DNA from: Pseudomonadota bacterium
GTDB taxonomy: Bacteria > Pseudomonadota > Alphaproteobacteria > Micropepsales > Micropepsaceae
Direction of reading: 5' to 3'
DNA: 64,000 bases
Assembly: GCA_018241025.1 (NCBI GenBank)
Contig: JAFEEQ010000009.1
Coordinates: 72,065-136,064, forward strand
Shown here: positions 16,782 to 26,050 of the stretch, one piece after another
How positions within the stretch are numbered: the first letter of the stretch is position 1
Layout: each line of letters begins with the position of its first letter
Notes under the pieces: model-generated
What the model saw: only the letters and a program-made list of their open reading frames with translations
Database searches by the model: none
What the model was told of the DNA's origin: nothing
Made by a program: the position numbers and the translations under genes

Positions 16782-19691
16782 TCAGAAGTCCATCCGGAAC
16801 TGCAGACCAGTCGTAACGGCGACCGTGCCGACCGCGCGGCCCTGGGGGTTGATGTCCACAAGGCTGAAGCCCGCGACATGCGCGCGATCCTCGAACACCG
16901 GCATGTCGTAGAGCGCCTCCGCACGATACTCGCGCACACCGGACAGGCTCCACGTTTCGTTCAGGGCGCCGAGCGTACCGGCGTCACGGTCGACGACCTG
17001 GAGCGAACTGTATTGCAGCGCGCCGCTTTCGACGTGCAGCGGCTGGGCGAAGCTGATCCGCAGAAGATCGCCCTCGCGCGCGAGACCGCTCTTGCTGGCG
17101 ACGATCTCATAGGCCGTCGAATCGAGGCCGCCATCCTGGAGTGTCAGCGTGGATGTACCGAACCCTGCCGAACGGGTGTGGGCTGCCGTCGCCGACCCTG
17201 CCACCGCGTATCCGTCGCCCAGGTCGAATGTCGCCCCGACGGTCGTCGCAGCGGTGCGTGCGGCACCCAGGGTGAACAGTCCGGCGCCTTGCGCACCCAG
17301 GAGGCCGTTGGCTTCGCTGAGATCGGTATAGGCGAGGTTCAGCGTCACCCCGCGTGCCGGGGTGTAATCGAAGCCCATCGTCGCTGCCGAAGCGACCTGG
17401 GTCGGCAGCGGCATTTCCTTGAGTTTTCCGAAGGTCGGATCGGCGATGTTGTGGCCGTCGCTCTTCTGCGTGATGCCGACGGTGAAATGCAGGTTGTCGG
17501 CCACCGTGAACGCGCCCTGGGCATAGGCGCCGCCCGATGCGAGACCGAGCACCGGATTGACGCCGCCGGTCGAAGGATCGAAATCCGAACGGAAATCGAA
17601 TCCGTTTTCACCGGTCAGACCATGCGCGCCGTCGCCTTCGCCGAAGCGGAGTGCGAGGCCGAGCGACGGATTGGTCGCGACGAACTCGCTATGGAAGGGC
17701 AGCGAGCCGTGGCGCACCTCGTCGGCCGAAGCCACCGTGGCGGTGAGGTTCATCCGCCAGCCGGCATTGTCGAACGCAACGCTGTGTGCGTTGAAGGCGA
17801 GAGAATTGCCGTTCGCCCAGTCGATCAGGCGCTGATAGAGATAGGACTGGAACGGATTGTCGCCATTGCTCGTCTTTTGATTCTTTCCGACCAGAAGCGT
17901 GCTCAGCGGAATCGTGAAGTCGCGATAGGTCGTGCCGATGTTCTCGAATGCGACGATATAGGCGCCCTGCTTCTGCCACAGGCTGAGCTGGCCAGGATTG
18001 AGCGCGGCCGATTTGAGCTGGCGCGTCGACCAGTTCGGCAGTAGCGTGCTGAACGCGCTGAGCGCTTTGCCGTTGTAGGTGAAGGGCTGGTAGACGACGA
18101 GATTGTCGAAGCTCAACGGCGATTGCGCCGCGGTGACATCGAGTTCGCCCCAGCCATAGACCGGATCGACGCCCGGCGCGCCGAGGTCCTTGGCCGAGCG
18201 CAGGATGATCTGCACCGTCTCGTCGGCATGACTCTGCAGCCAGGGCCAGCGGTCGTCGAGCAGTGCGACGGTGCCGGTCACCAGCGGTGCGGCGAAGGAG
18301 GTGCCGCTCATGCGCGTCACGCCGCCATTGCCGTCGGACACCAGCATCAACTCGCCCGGCGCCACGAGATAGCGGTATTTCAGCTTGTTCTGCTCGAGGC
18401 AGATGCCGAGCACGGTCAGGCAGGCTTCGCCCGGCGTGTTCGAGAAGGACGAGATCTGCCCCGTCGGTCCGACCGAACCGACGATGAGAATGTTGTTCGG
18501 GGCACTGAGACCGAGCAGCCAGGGGATGTTCTGCGTCTGGACCTGGCCTTCATTGCCGGCGGCCTTGACGATGACGAGATCATGCGCACGCGGGCTGAGC
18601 AGCGGACCGGAAAGGATGTTCACCCACTCCTGCGAGAAGGCGAGCCCCGGCGTACCGAGCGACGCGTTCACGACATGCGCGCCGCTGGCATAGAGCTTGG
18701 CGATGCCTGTCGAGACGTCGTTCCAGTTCGCTGTGCCGGTCTGGTCGAAGGGGTTGTAGAGATTGATCTGCGCGTTCGGCGCGATGCCCATCACGCCGGT
18801 GCCGTCATGCTGCGCGGCGATCAGGCTCGCGACCGCGCCGCCATGCTGGTTCACATAGAGGTTGTAACCGCCGATGAAATTGACGTTTGCGACGTCGTTG
18901 GCGGCGCCGTTGAAGGTCGAGTCGATGATGCCGACGATAGCGCGGCCGGTTGAGCCCTGGGTCTGCGTCAGCTCCGGCGACCAGTTGACCGCCGGCATCC
19001 ACCAGTCGACATGGTCTACGCCGGTGAAGTTCATCAGCCCGTCGTAGAAATTCAGGAAGAACGCCGAGCGGGTCTGAACGCTGACATTGGCGAGCGACGC
19101 GGCGTCGTTTGGATCGATGCCGTATTTCGCGAGCATGTCATCGGCGAAGCCGGCCGAGAAATCTTTGTTCGTGTACTTCTCCACCGCGCCGTTCCAGAAA
19201 GACGAAGCCTGGCCGAGGAACTGCTGGAGCTGGCGCTGGAGCTGAGAGTAGTCGGTCGCGTTGGACGATTGCAGCTGGTTCCAGAGAGTGTTGATCTGGC
19301 CCCATTGCGGTCCTGCGTTCTGCCAATAGGGCATGACCGTCGGCCAGAAAGCGTTGTTCCCGAACGGCGTGATGCTGCCCCAGAAGGGATTGATGCTGCC
19401 GTAGAAGGGATTGATCGAACCGTAGAACGGGGTGATATCGCCCCAGAACGGCGTGATGTCGCCCCAGAACGGGCTGATCGAACCGTAGAACGGATTGATC
19501 GAGCCATAGAAGGGATTGATCGACCCGTAAAACGGATTGATCGAGCCGTAGAACGGCGAAACCGAATTGTCGTTAGGATTTGCCGGAGCATCCAGAATGA
19601 GCGGCACCGCGGCGCCCGCTGCTTGGGATGCAACACCACTCGCCAGCAGGCAGCCCAAGGCCGCGCCTGCCATCCACACACCACTACGCAT
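16782..19691 (-). CDS. Secreted S8 (subtilisin-like) serine peptidase with N-terminal heptad repeats and C-terminal beta-domain
   Basis: 969 residues. There is a signal peptide (MRSGVWMAGAALGCLLASGV, cleavage near QAAGAA), then nine tandem copies of the seven-residue unit NPFYGSI at residues 45-107. A helical Gln-rich spacer is followed by the S8 domain: Asp in IVGIIDSTFNG, His in NQHGGAVASLIA, oxyanion Asn in VKAAGNEG, Ser in MSGTSFAAPLVTG. The last 300 or so residues are beta-rich, with repeated amphipathic strands, and end in GLQFRMDF with a terminal Phe. This suggests an outer-membrane or autotransporter-like module. ATG 19691 is chosen because the alternative further upstream is a TTG that would spoil the signal peptide. 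A sensor kinase gene lies behind it on the same strand. Confidence 0.85.
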   Translation of the reverse strand: MRSGVWMAGAALGCLLASGVASQAAGAAVPLILDAPANPNDNSVSPFYGSINPFYGSINPFYGSINPFYGSISPFWGDITPFWGDITPFYGSINPFYGSINPFWGSITPFGNNAFWPTVMPYWQNAGPQWGQINTLWNQLQSSNATDYSQLQRQLQQFLGQASSFWNGAVEKYTNKDFSAGFADDMLAKYGIDPNDAASLANVSVQTRSAFFLNFYDGLMNFTGVDHVDWWMPAVNWSPELTQTQGSTGRAIVGIIDSTFNGAANDVANVNFIGGYNLYVNQHGGAVASLIAAQHDGTGVMGIAPNAQINLYNPFDQTGTANWNDVSTGIAKLYASGAHVVNASLGTPGLAFSQEWVNILSGPLLSPRAHDLVIVKAAGNEGQVQTQNIPWLLGLSAPNNILIVGSVGPTGQISSFSNTPGEACLTVLGICLEQNKLKYRYLVAPGELMLVSDGNGGVTRMSGTSFAAPLVTGTVALLDDRWPWLQSHADETVQIILRSAKDLGAPGVDPVYGWGELDVTAAQSPLSFDNLVVYQPFTYNGKALSAFSTLLPNWSTRQLKSAALNPGQLSLWQKQGAYIVAFENIGTTYRDFTIPLSTLLVGKNQKTSNGDNPFQSYLYQRLIDWANGNSLAFNAHSVAFDNAGWRMNLTATVASADEVRHGSLPFHSEFVATNPSLGLALRFGEGDGAHGLTGENGFDFRSDFDPSTGGVNPVLGLASGGAYAQGAFTVADNLHFTVGITQKSDGHNIADPTFGKLKEMPLPTQVASAATMGFDYTPARGVTLNLAYTDLSEANGLLGAQGAGLFTLGAARTAATTVGATFDLGDGYAVAGSATAAHTRSAGFGTSTLTLQDGGLDSTAYEIVASKSGLAREGDLLRISFAQPLHVESGALQYSSLQVVDRDAGTLGALNETWSLSGVREYRAEALYDMPVFEDRAHVAGFSLVDINPQGRAVGTVAVTTGLQFRMDF
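19371..19559 (-). repeat. 21-bp tandem repeats coding NPFYGSI heptads
   Basis: Nine in-frame 21-bp units code for S/N/T-PF-Y/W-G-S/D-I. The unit order is four YGS, two WGD, two YGS, one WGS, followed by a degenerate TPFGNNA. Unit-to-unit base changes are mostly silent or swap Tyr/Trp and Ser/Asp, so the protein pattern is kept under selection. It lies between the signal peptide and the protease domain. Confidence 0.9.
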
Positions 19692-19853
19692 TAATACCCA
19701 CCCACCCGAATTTTTTCGTGTTGTGCCCAATCTGGGGGTGGGACGTTAAACGCGAGTTAATGCGCAATTTTACGGAAACGATTCGCCAAGCAGAGTGAAC
19801 GCAGCGTTTACGTCTGATGCCTCGCGTCGACAGGCCGTTTACCGTGACAGGCT

Positions 19854-21950
19854 TCAGGACGCCGCGCGAAGGCCCGTCGTCTCGGCGTTTTCGACGATAC
19901 GCGCGGCAGGAAGGTGAACGCGCGCCGTCGTGCCGTGGCCGACCACGCTTTCGACGGTGAACGTGCCGCCATGCAGCTGCACCAGCGATTTCACGATCGG
20001 CAGGCCGAGACCGATTCCGCCATGGCTGCGCGCATAGGCGCTTTCGACCTGCCCGAATGCTTCCATGACTTCCGCGAGCTTGTCGCCCGGAATACCGATG
20101 CCGTTGTCCGCGACCACGATGGCAACGCCATCGCTGTCCCGCTTGAAGGAGACGCGGATTTCGCCATCCGCACCGGTGAACTTCACCGCATTCGACAGCA
20201 GGTTCTGAACCACCTGGCGCAGGCGGCGCTCGTCGCCGCGGATCTCGACAGCGCCGCCGTCATCCGCAATGGCGATCGTCTTGCCGTGGTTCGGCGCCTC
20301 GCCCTCGAGCGCCAGCGTGGCATTGTCGACGATGGCACGCAGCGACAGCACATCATCGTCGAGCGAGACGGTGCCCGCATCGAGCCGCGCCATGTCGAGA
20401 ATGTCGTTGAGTATTATGAGCAGCTTGCGCCCGCCGCTGTGGATGTCGGCGGCGTACTCGGTCGTCTTGGCGGCCGGCAGGACGCCCATCGCGATGATCT
20501 CGGAGAAGCCGATGATCGCGTTCAGCGGTGTGCGCAGCTCATGGCTCATATTGGCGAGGAAGTGGCTCTTGGCGACGTTCGCCTGCTCCGCGGCGCCCTT
20601 GGCAAGGCGCAATTCGGCCTCGACCTCGATGCGCCGCTCGATCTCGCCGTCGCGCTCGGCGAGCGTCTTGGCGAGTTCGTTGCGGTGACGATTGACGGTG
20701 TAGTGGCGCCAGCTGATCCACAAAATCAGAAGAATGCCCGCCAGCAGTACGCCAGCGAAGATCGCGGTCTGCGTCGTCTGCCGCGCCTCGCGCAGGCTCA
20801 TGTCGCGCTTGAGCTGCTCGGCCCGCAGATGCTCGATCTCGAGCTGCTGCGTGGCGAAGTCGAACTGCGCGCCCATGAGCGCGAGATTTGCGGACGCGGT
20901 GAGCGACCGGCCCTGGTCGTCGAGACGTTTGAAGGCCTCCAGATGCGCCAGCGCCAGGGGATAGTTTCCCTTGGCCCGATAGACCTTGTAGGCGATCTCG
21001 TGCATGTCGCGGAACGGCGAAATGGTCGTCTTCAGGTCGACGCCGCGAAACGCCTTGTCGAGATCGTTCGCCGCTGCATCCACGTTGCCGCGCGCGAATT
21101 CCGCCTCCGCCTTCACGCCCCACACGAAGGGCGCCCAGCCGTTCTCGTCCTTGGGTCCGAGCAGGGCCAGCGCGCGGTCGGCGGTCTTCAGCGCTTCGGC
21201 GGCGTGATGCCGTTTCGCCAGCACCGCCGCGATGTTGGTGAGGATGCGGGCTTCGAGGAACGGGCTGTCCATCTTGCTCGCGACATCGAGCGCATGGTTG
21301 AAGTCTTTCAAGGCCTCGTCGTAACGGCCGAGCTGGAGCAGGGCGAAGCCGACATTGTTGGCGTCCGACAGTTCGAAGGCGGGTTCGTCCGGATAAACCT
21401 GCGAGGCGCGGCGGTAGTATTCGATCTCGTGGTCGAAATCGTGCGCCTTGTCGTAGATGCTGCCGAGGCCCTGGAGCGCGAGCGACTGGAATCGCGGAAT
21501 GCCGAGATGCGCGAAGATGTCGTGCGCGCGGTGATAGCTCTTGAGCGCGAGCGCGAAATTGCTCGTCGCCTCTGCAAGACGCCCGAGCGAAAGCTGCAGG
21601 TCGCCGTCGAGTTTGGTGATCTTGCGATCGGAATCGGCCAGCGCAATCGCGCGCCCGATGACGCCCTTGGCATCGTCCGTCCGGTTGACCCGGGTCAGCG
21701 CTTCGCCTTCGAGCCACAGGCTCGTCGCCATCGCGTCGTTCTGCCGTGCCGAGTGTGGCTGCGCCGCGGCGAATGCTTCGGCCTTGCGCGCATATTCGAG
21801 TGCCGCAGGGGGATCGGCCATCATGGACTTCTTGGCGTCGGTTACGATGCCGTCGAATGCCGTCCAGTCATGCGCCGGCGCTGCTGCCAGGGCGCCAACG
21901 GCGCCGCCGATCAGACACAACGCGATCAGCGCGGCTGAGACCCGAACCAT
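19854..21950 (-). CDS. TPR-domain membrane sensor histidine kinase
   Basis: 698 residues. There is an N-terminal signal/anchor (VSAALIALCLIGGAVGALAA), then several TPR-like helical pairs to about residue 370 (for example LGRYDEALKDFNHALDVA). A membrane helix follows (TAIFAGVLLAGILLILWISW), then a coiled coil, HisKA (SHELRTPLNAIIGFS, phospho-His in the H-box) and HATPase_c (NAVKFTGADGE, ADNGIGIP, HGGIGLGLPIVKSL). The TPR part is predicted to be periplasmic. No response regulator is adjacent, so it is an orphan kinase. It reads out just before the repeat-bearing protease on the same strand. Confidence 0.88.
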   Translation of the reverse strand: MVRVSAALIALCLIGGAVGALAAAPAHDWTAFDGIVTDAKKSMMADPPAALEYARKAEAFAAAQPHSARQNDAMATSLWLEGEALTRVNRTDDAKGVIGRAIALADSDRKITKLDGDLQLSLGRLAEATSNFALALKSYHRAHDIFAHLGIPRFQSLALQGLGSIYDKAHDFDHEIEYYRRASQVYPDEPAFELSDANNVGFALLQLGRYDEALKDFNHALDVASKMDSPFLEARILTNIAAVLAKRHHAAEALKTADRALALLGPKDENGWAPFVWGVKAEAEFARGNVDAAANDLDKAFRGVDLKTTISPFRDMHEIAYKVYRAKGNYPLALAHLEAFKRLDDQGRSLTASANLALMGAQFDFATQQLEIEHLRAEQLKRDMSLREARQTTQTAIFAGVLLAGILLILWISWRHYTVNRHRNELAKTLAERDGEIERRIEVEAELRLAKGAAEQANVAKSHFLANMSHELRTPLNAIIGFSEIIAMGVLPAAKTTEYAADIHSGGRKLLIILNDILDMARLDAGTVSLDDDVLSLRAIVDNATLALEGEAPNHGKTIAIADDGGAVEIRGDERRLRQVVQNLLSNAVKFTGADGEIRVSFKRDSDGVAIVVADNGIGIPGDKLAEVMEAFGQVESAYARSHGGIGLGLPIVKSLVQLHGGTFTVESVVGHGTTARVHLPAARIVENAETTGLRAAS

Positions 21951-22112
21951 ACGTTCTCCCGCCGCGACACTGACCGAATAACATTTATGAACAATTACTT
22001 GGATGATTTCCGTGAATATTTCAGCGCCATGCTCAAACCGGGTGTTAACAAGCGGAACTCGCGTTTACGATTTGATAATATCCGCACGAATCCTTGAGCC
22101 CGGGGGGGGCAG

Positions 22113-23513
22113 ATGAAGCCTTTGGACTATTCACGCCGTGGCGTACTGGGCGGCCTCGCGGGCGCCGTTGCCGCACCCTACCTGGCCTCCACGGCCCGGG
22201 CTGCGACGACCGATGTCGATGTCGTCATCGTCGGGGCCGGCGCCGCCGGCATCGGGGCAGCGCTGGCCTGCAAGGCGAACAATGTCCGCTACATCGTGGT
22301 CGAGGCGGCGGACCGGATCGGCGGCCGCGCCCTGACCGATACGAAATCCTTTGTCGGCGCCGGCGGCCATGCTGTGCCGTTCGACATCGGTTGCGCCTGG
22401 ATCCATCGCTACCGCGACGGCGATCCCTTCGCCGACTGGTCACGCAAGCTGAACTTCGACACCCAGGCCCACGATCTCTCGGTCACCGGGCTCTATTACG
22501 GCCGCACGCCCTACAGCAGCCTGATGGTCAAGATGCTTGGCGAGGATGAGGAAGCGATCAAGAAGCTGATCGCCAAATCCGTCGAGGCCGGGGAAGACGT
22601 TGCCGCCGGCACGCTGATCAAGGATCGGCGCAAGCCGATGGATGCGGCATCGACCTATATGGGTCCGATGGACATGGCGGTGGATTTCGATTCCATGTCG
22701 GCCGCTGATTTCCACGCCATGGCGGATTACGATCCGAACTACCTGGTGCGCGAAGGTTACGGCACGCTGGTCAAGGCCGTCGGCCTTGGCAACAGTCTCA
22801 ACATCGCGCTTGGATCGCCGGTCACCACCATCGACACGACGGGTACCGGCGTGCGCATTACCACCGCTGGCCGTCATCCCGGAACCATCACCGCGAAAGC
22901 TGCGATCGTCACTGTCTCGACCGGTGTGCTCGCCTCCGGCGCGATCCGCTTCGTCCAGCCGCTTCCGGCCGAAATGCAACAGGCGATCGAAGATGTGCCG
23001 ATGGGCCTCCTCGCCAAGATCCCGATGCAGATCCCGGGCGTCGGCCACTATCTCTCCGGCATCCGGCCATACGACAATGTGCTCCAGGAGAATTCCGGCC
23101 CCGGCGACATCTACTTCCTCGCCTGGCCCTGGGACAGCGACCTGATGGTCGGTTTCGTCGGCGGCAATTTCGGCTGGGAGCTGTCGCGCGAGGGCCAGCG
23201 CGCGGCGATCGATTTCGCCAAACAGCGTCTCGGCGAAATCTTCGGCTCCGCCATGCCCAAACACGTGAAGCGCGCCCTGCTCACGCCCTGGGCGACCGAC
23301 AAGCTGGCGCTTGGCGCCTATTCGGCGGCAAAGCCCGGAAAGCATGCCAGCCGGGCCGTCCTCGCCCAGCCGCTCTGGGAGAAGCTCTATTTCGCCGGTG
23401 AAGCGACGGCGCCGGACGGCATGTTCGCGACCTGCAGCGGCGCCTACACCGCCGGCAGCAACGCCGCGATCGCCGCGATGCGGGGTGTCCACAGCCCCAT
23501 TGCCGCGCCCTGA
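22113..23513 (+). CDS. Tat-exported flavin monoamine oxidase (FAD-dependent)
   Basis: 466 residues. The N-terminus holds a twin-arginine signal (SRRGVLGGLAGAVAAP, cleavage near ARA-AT). Next comes the FAD-binding VVIVGAGAAGIGAALAC and the VVEAADRIGGRA block. At the C-terminus, YFAGEATAPDGMFATCSGAY is the flavin-covering motif of the MAO/polyamine/amino-acid oxidase family. It should oxidise an amine or amino acid in the periplasm, giving H2O2. The substrate is unknown. The gene is divergent from the sensor kinase. Confidence 0.85.
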   Translation: MKPLDYSRRGVLGGLAGAVAAPYLASTARAATTDVDVVIVGAGAAGIGAALACKANNVRYIVVEAADRIGGRALTDTKSFVGAGGHAVPFDIGCAWIHRYRDGDPFADWSRKLNFDTQAHDLSVTGLYYGRTPYSSLMVKMLGEDEEAIKKLIAKSVEAGEDVAAGTLIKDRRKPMDAASTYMGPMDMAVDFDSMSAADFHAMADYDPNYLVREGYGTLVKAVGLGNSLNIALGSPVTTIDTTGTGVRITTAGRHPGTITAKAAIVTVSTGVLASGAIRFVQPLPAEMQQAIEDVPMGLLAKIPMQIPGVGHYLSGIRPYDNVLQENSGPGDIYFLAWPWDSDLMVGFVGGNFGWELSREGQRAAIDFAKQRLGEIFGSAMPKHVKRALLTPWATDKLALGAYSAAKPGKHASRAVLAQPLWEKLYFAGEATAPDGMFATCSGAYTAGSNAAIAAMRGVHSPIAAP

Positions 23514-23574
23514 AACTGCCGCCTGTCGCGCTGCCCGGTTCGCCGTAATATCGCGGCGTGTCGCGGAGGTTCGC

Positions 23575-24108
23575 ATGCGTCTGGAAAACAAGCGCCGGCT
23601 TTACGTCAAGGTCAGCTGGAACGAGATCCATCGCCAGATGCGCGAGATGGCGGGCTGGGTGCTCGAACTGATCGAGGGCGGCCGTCAGATCGACATCGTG
23701 GTCGGCGTGTCGCGCGGTGGTCTGCCCTTCGCCGGCGTCCTCGCCCGCGAGCTCAACATGCGCGAGAACATCGAGACCATCGGCGTCGCGTCCTATCGCG
23801 GCGAGGACAAGGTTTCCGGCGCGCGCATCATCAAGGACATCCACCCCGACATAAAGGCCAAGGTCAGGAACGGCGGCGAGAACATGATCATCCTCGACGA
23901 TCTCGTCGACACCGGCGGCACGTTCCGCGAGCTGCGCAAGATCTATCCGAACGCGCTCTATGTGACGATCTATTCCAAGCCGGAGGGCGAGGATCTGGTC
24001 GACATGCGCTTCCTCCAGGCGCCGCAGAATTCCTGGGTGGTCTTTCCCTGGGACGCCCGCGACGGCGATCCCGAGGCCGTCGATCCGATCAGCGGCGCGG
24101 AGCGGTGA
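23575..24108 (+). CDS. Purine-type phosphoribosyltransferase (xanthine/hypoxanthine/guanine)
   Basis: A 177-residue cytosolic type I PRTase. The PRPP loop is MIILDDLVDTGGTFREL, VVGVSRGGLPFAGVLAREL forms the pyrophosphate loop, and SWNEIHRQMREMAGWVLE is the N-terminal hood. This is the xanthine/guanine PRTase (Gpt-like) layout; the exact base preference is open. GCGGAGG sits before the ATG. It opens the salvage-rich stretch of the window. Its last 20 bases overlap the convergent pyrophosphohydrolase gene. Confidence 0.82.
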   Translation: MRLENKRRLYVKVSWNEIHRQMREMAGWVLELIEGGRQIDIVVGVSRGGLPFAGVLARELNMRENIETIGVASYRGEDKVSGARIIKDIHPDIKAKVRNGGENMIILDDLVDTGGTFRELRKIYPNALYVTIYSKPEGEDLVDMRFLQAPQNSWVVFPWDARDGDPEAVDPISGAER

Positions 24109-24439
24109 TCGGCCGGTCCTTGGCATCGCCGAGATAGAACACGCCCTTTGTGAAGCCGCCGCGCGCCGCGCGTTTCTTCGCGATCAGACGTTCGAACCGC
24201 ACGCCGCCATGGCCGTAACCGCGCGCCAGCGCGCGGGCAACCTCGACGATGTCGGCCAGCTCTTCGACGCGATGCGCTGCACTGCGGGCCGATGTGAATT
24301 CCGCATATTCCTCGGCCAGCTTTTCCAACAGGGCACGCTGCAACCGCTTGCCTGTCAGCCGCCGGGTGCGCGGCTTGCGCCCGGTCGCCGCGATCAGTGC
24401 CGGAATCCTGTCCCGAACCAGCTTTGGCGCTTGCGGCAT
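24089..24439 (-). CDS. All-alpha NTP pyrophosphohydrolase (MazG/PRA-PH-like)
   Basis: 116 residues. KLVRDRIPALIAATG is the typical start of small phosphoribosyl-ATP pyrophosphohydrolase-like proteins. LLEKLAEEYAEF and RVEELADIVEVARAL supply the ExxE and ExxD metal-binding helices of the all-alpha NTP-PPase fold. It probably cleans up aberrant nucleotides. It begins one base after the aceB stop on the same strand, so it is in the aceB operon. The ATG at 24439 is chosen on this spacing and the RDRIP register. Confidence 0.75.
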   Translation of the reverse strand: MPQAPKLVRDRIPALIAATGRKPRTRRLTGKRLQRALLEKLAEEYAEFTSARSAAHRVEELADIVEVARALARGYGHGGVRFERLIAKKRAARGGFTKGVFYLGDAKDRPITAPRR

Positions 24440-24440
24440 G

Positions 24441-26030
24441 TTACGGCTCCAGCATCTCATACGCAGGTAGCGTCAGGAATTCTTCGAAGCTCTCGGCCAG
24501 CGACAGATCGCGAAACAGCTGTCTCGCCTCCGCGAAACGCCCGCCGTCGAACGCCTCGGCTCCGATATCTTCGCGCACCCGCACCATCTCCTCGCCCAGC
24601 AGCCGCTCGAACAGCGCCGGCGTCGCCGTCTGCCCGTCGGTCAGCGTCACGCCGAAGCGTACCCACTGCCAGACCTGCGCGCGTGAAATCTCCGCCGTCG
24701 CCGCGTCCTCCATGAGATTGTAGAGCGGCACCGCCCCGCGTCCGCGCAGCCACGCCTCGATATACTGCACGCCGACGCGGATGTTCTCGCGCATCCCGGC
24801 TTCGCTTCGCGTGCCCTCATGCACTTCGAGCAGTTCGCGCTGCCCGACATCCACATCCTGGCGCTGGCGTGAAAGTTGGTTCGGCCCCTGCATCAGCCGG
24901 TCGAACACCTCCTTCGCCACCGCCACGAGGTCGGGATGCGCCACCCAGGTGCCGTCATGCCCGTCGCCCGCCTCGCGCTCCTTGTCGGCCTTCACCTTGG
25001 CGAAAGCGACAGCGTTCGCTTCCGCGTCCTTGCGGTTCGGAATCTGTGCCGCCATCCCACCCATCGCAAAGGCGCCGCGGCGATGGCAGGTCTTGATCAG
25101 CAGCAACGAATAGGCGCGCAGGAACGCCTTGCCCATCACCACTTGCGCCCGGTCGGGCAGGATGAAGGCCGGATTGGCGCGCAGCTTCTTGATGAAGCTG
25201 AACATGTAGTCCCAGCGCCCGCAGTTCAGCCCCGCCATGTGGTCGCGCAACTCGTACAGGATCTCGTCCATCTCGAACGCAGCGGGCAGGGTCTCGATCA
25301 GCACTGTGGCCTTGATCGTGCCCTTGGCGATGCCGAGCGCCGTCTGCGCATGCACGAACACGTCGTTCCACAGCCGCGCTTCGAGATGGCTCTCGAGCTT
25401 CGGGAGATAAAAATAAGGTCCGGTGCCCTGCGCGATCTGCGTCTTGGCATTGTGGAACACATAGAGCCCGAAATCGAACAGCGCGCCCGAAATCGGCGCG
25501 CCGTCCACCGTCAGGTGCCGCTCGACCAGGTGCCAGCCGCGCGGCCGCACCTTCAGCACCGCCGGTTTGTCCGTCAGTGCATAGTGTTTTCCGCTCGCCG
25601 TATCGGTGAAATCGATCTTTTCCTGCCAGCGGTCCTTCAGGTTGATCTGGCCTTCGAGATTGTTCGCCCAGGTCGGCGCGTTGGCATCCTCGAAGTCGGC
25701 CATGAAGACATTGGCGCCGCTGTTCAGGGCGTTGATCACCATCTTGCGGTCGACCGGCCCCGTGATCTCCACCCGGCGGTCGAGCAGGTCTTTCGGGATC
25801 GGCGCCACGCGCCAGTCTCCGTCGCGGATCGCGCGCGTTTCCGGCAGGAAGTCGGGCAGGGCGCCGGCATCGAACTGCGCCTGCCGCGCCGCTCGTGCCA
25901 TGAGCAGTTCCCGCCGCCGCGCATCGAAGGCGCGATGCAGCCCGGCAAGAAACGCCAGCGCGTCGTCGCTCAGGATTTCGTCGTAACGCGGCCCCATGGG
26001 ACCCGTGATCGCGATGCCGGAAACGGTCAT
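24441..26030 (-). CDS. aceB: Malate synthase A
   Basis: 529 residues, the usual length of the A form. It joins glyoxylate and acetyl-CoA to malate in the glyoxylate shunt. Seen are NALNSGANVFMADFEDANAP and KPAVLKVRPRGWHL, TVLIETLPAAFEMDEILYEL, LNCGRWDYMFSFIKKL and the AMGGMAAQIPNRKD block that closes the active site. No isocitrate lyase gene is adjacent. It lies 20 bp behind the transaminase gene. Acetyl units from deoxyribose breakdown by the deoC/ALDH genes across the divergent gap could feed it (inference). Confidence 0.96.
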   Translation of the reverse strand: MTVSGIAITGPMGPRYDEILSDDALAFLAGLHRAFDARRRELLMARAARQAQFDAGALPDFLPETRAIRDGDWRVAPIPKDLLDRRVEITGPVDRKMVINALNSGANVFMADFEDANAPTWANNLEGQINLKDRWQEKIDFTDTASGKHYALTDKPAVLKVRPRGWHLVERHLTVDGAPISGALFDFGLYVFHNAKTQIAQGTGPYFYLPKLESHLEARLWNDVFVHAQTALGIAKGTIKATVLIETLPAAFEMDEILYELRDHMAGLNCGRWDYMFSFIKKLRANPAFILPDRAQVVMGKAFLRAYSLLLIKTCHRRGAFAMGGMAAQIPNRKDAEANAVAFAKVKADKEREAGDGHDGTWVAHPDLVAVAKEVFDRLMQGPNQLSRQRQDVDVGQRELLEVHEGTRSEAGMRENIRVGVQYIEAWLRGRGAVPLYNLMEDAATAEISRAQVWQWVRFGVTLTDGQTATPALFERLLGEEMVRVREDIGAEAFDGGRFAEARQLFRDLSLAESFEEFLTLPAYEMLEP

Positions 26031-26050
26031 GGGAAATCCGCTATATGCGC

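Noticed and set aside
19914..21938. Plus-strand ORF of 674 codons opposite the TPR sensor kinase
   Set aside because: Shadow of the kinase; no conserved motif, and the kinase motifs are intact on the minus strand.
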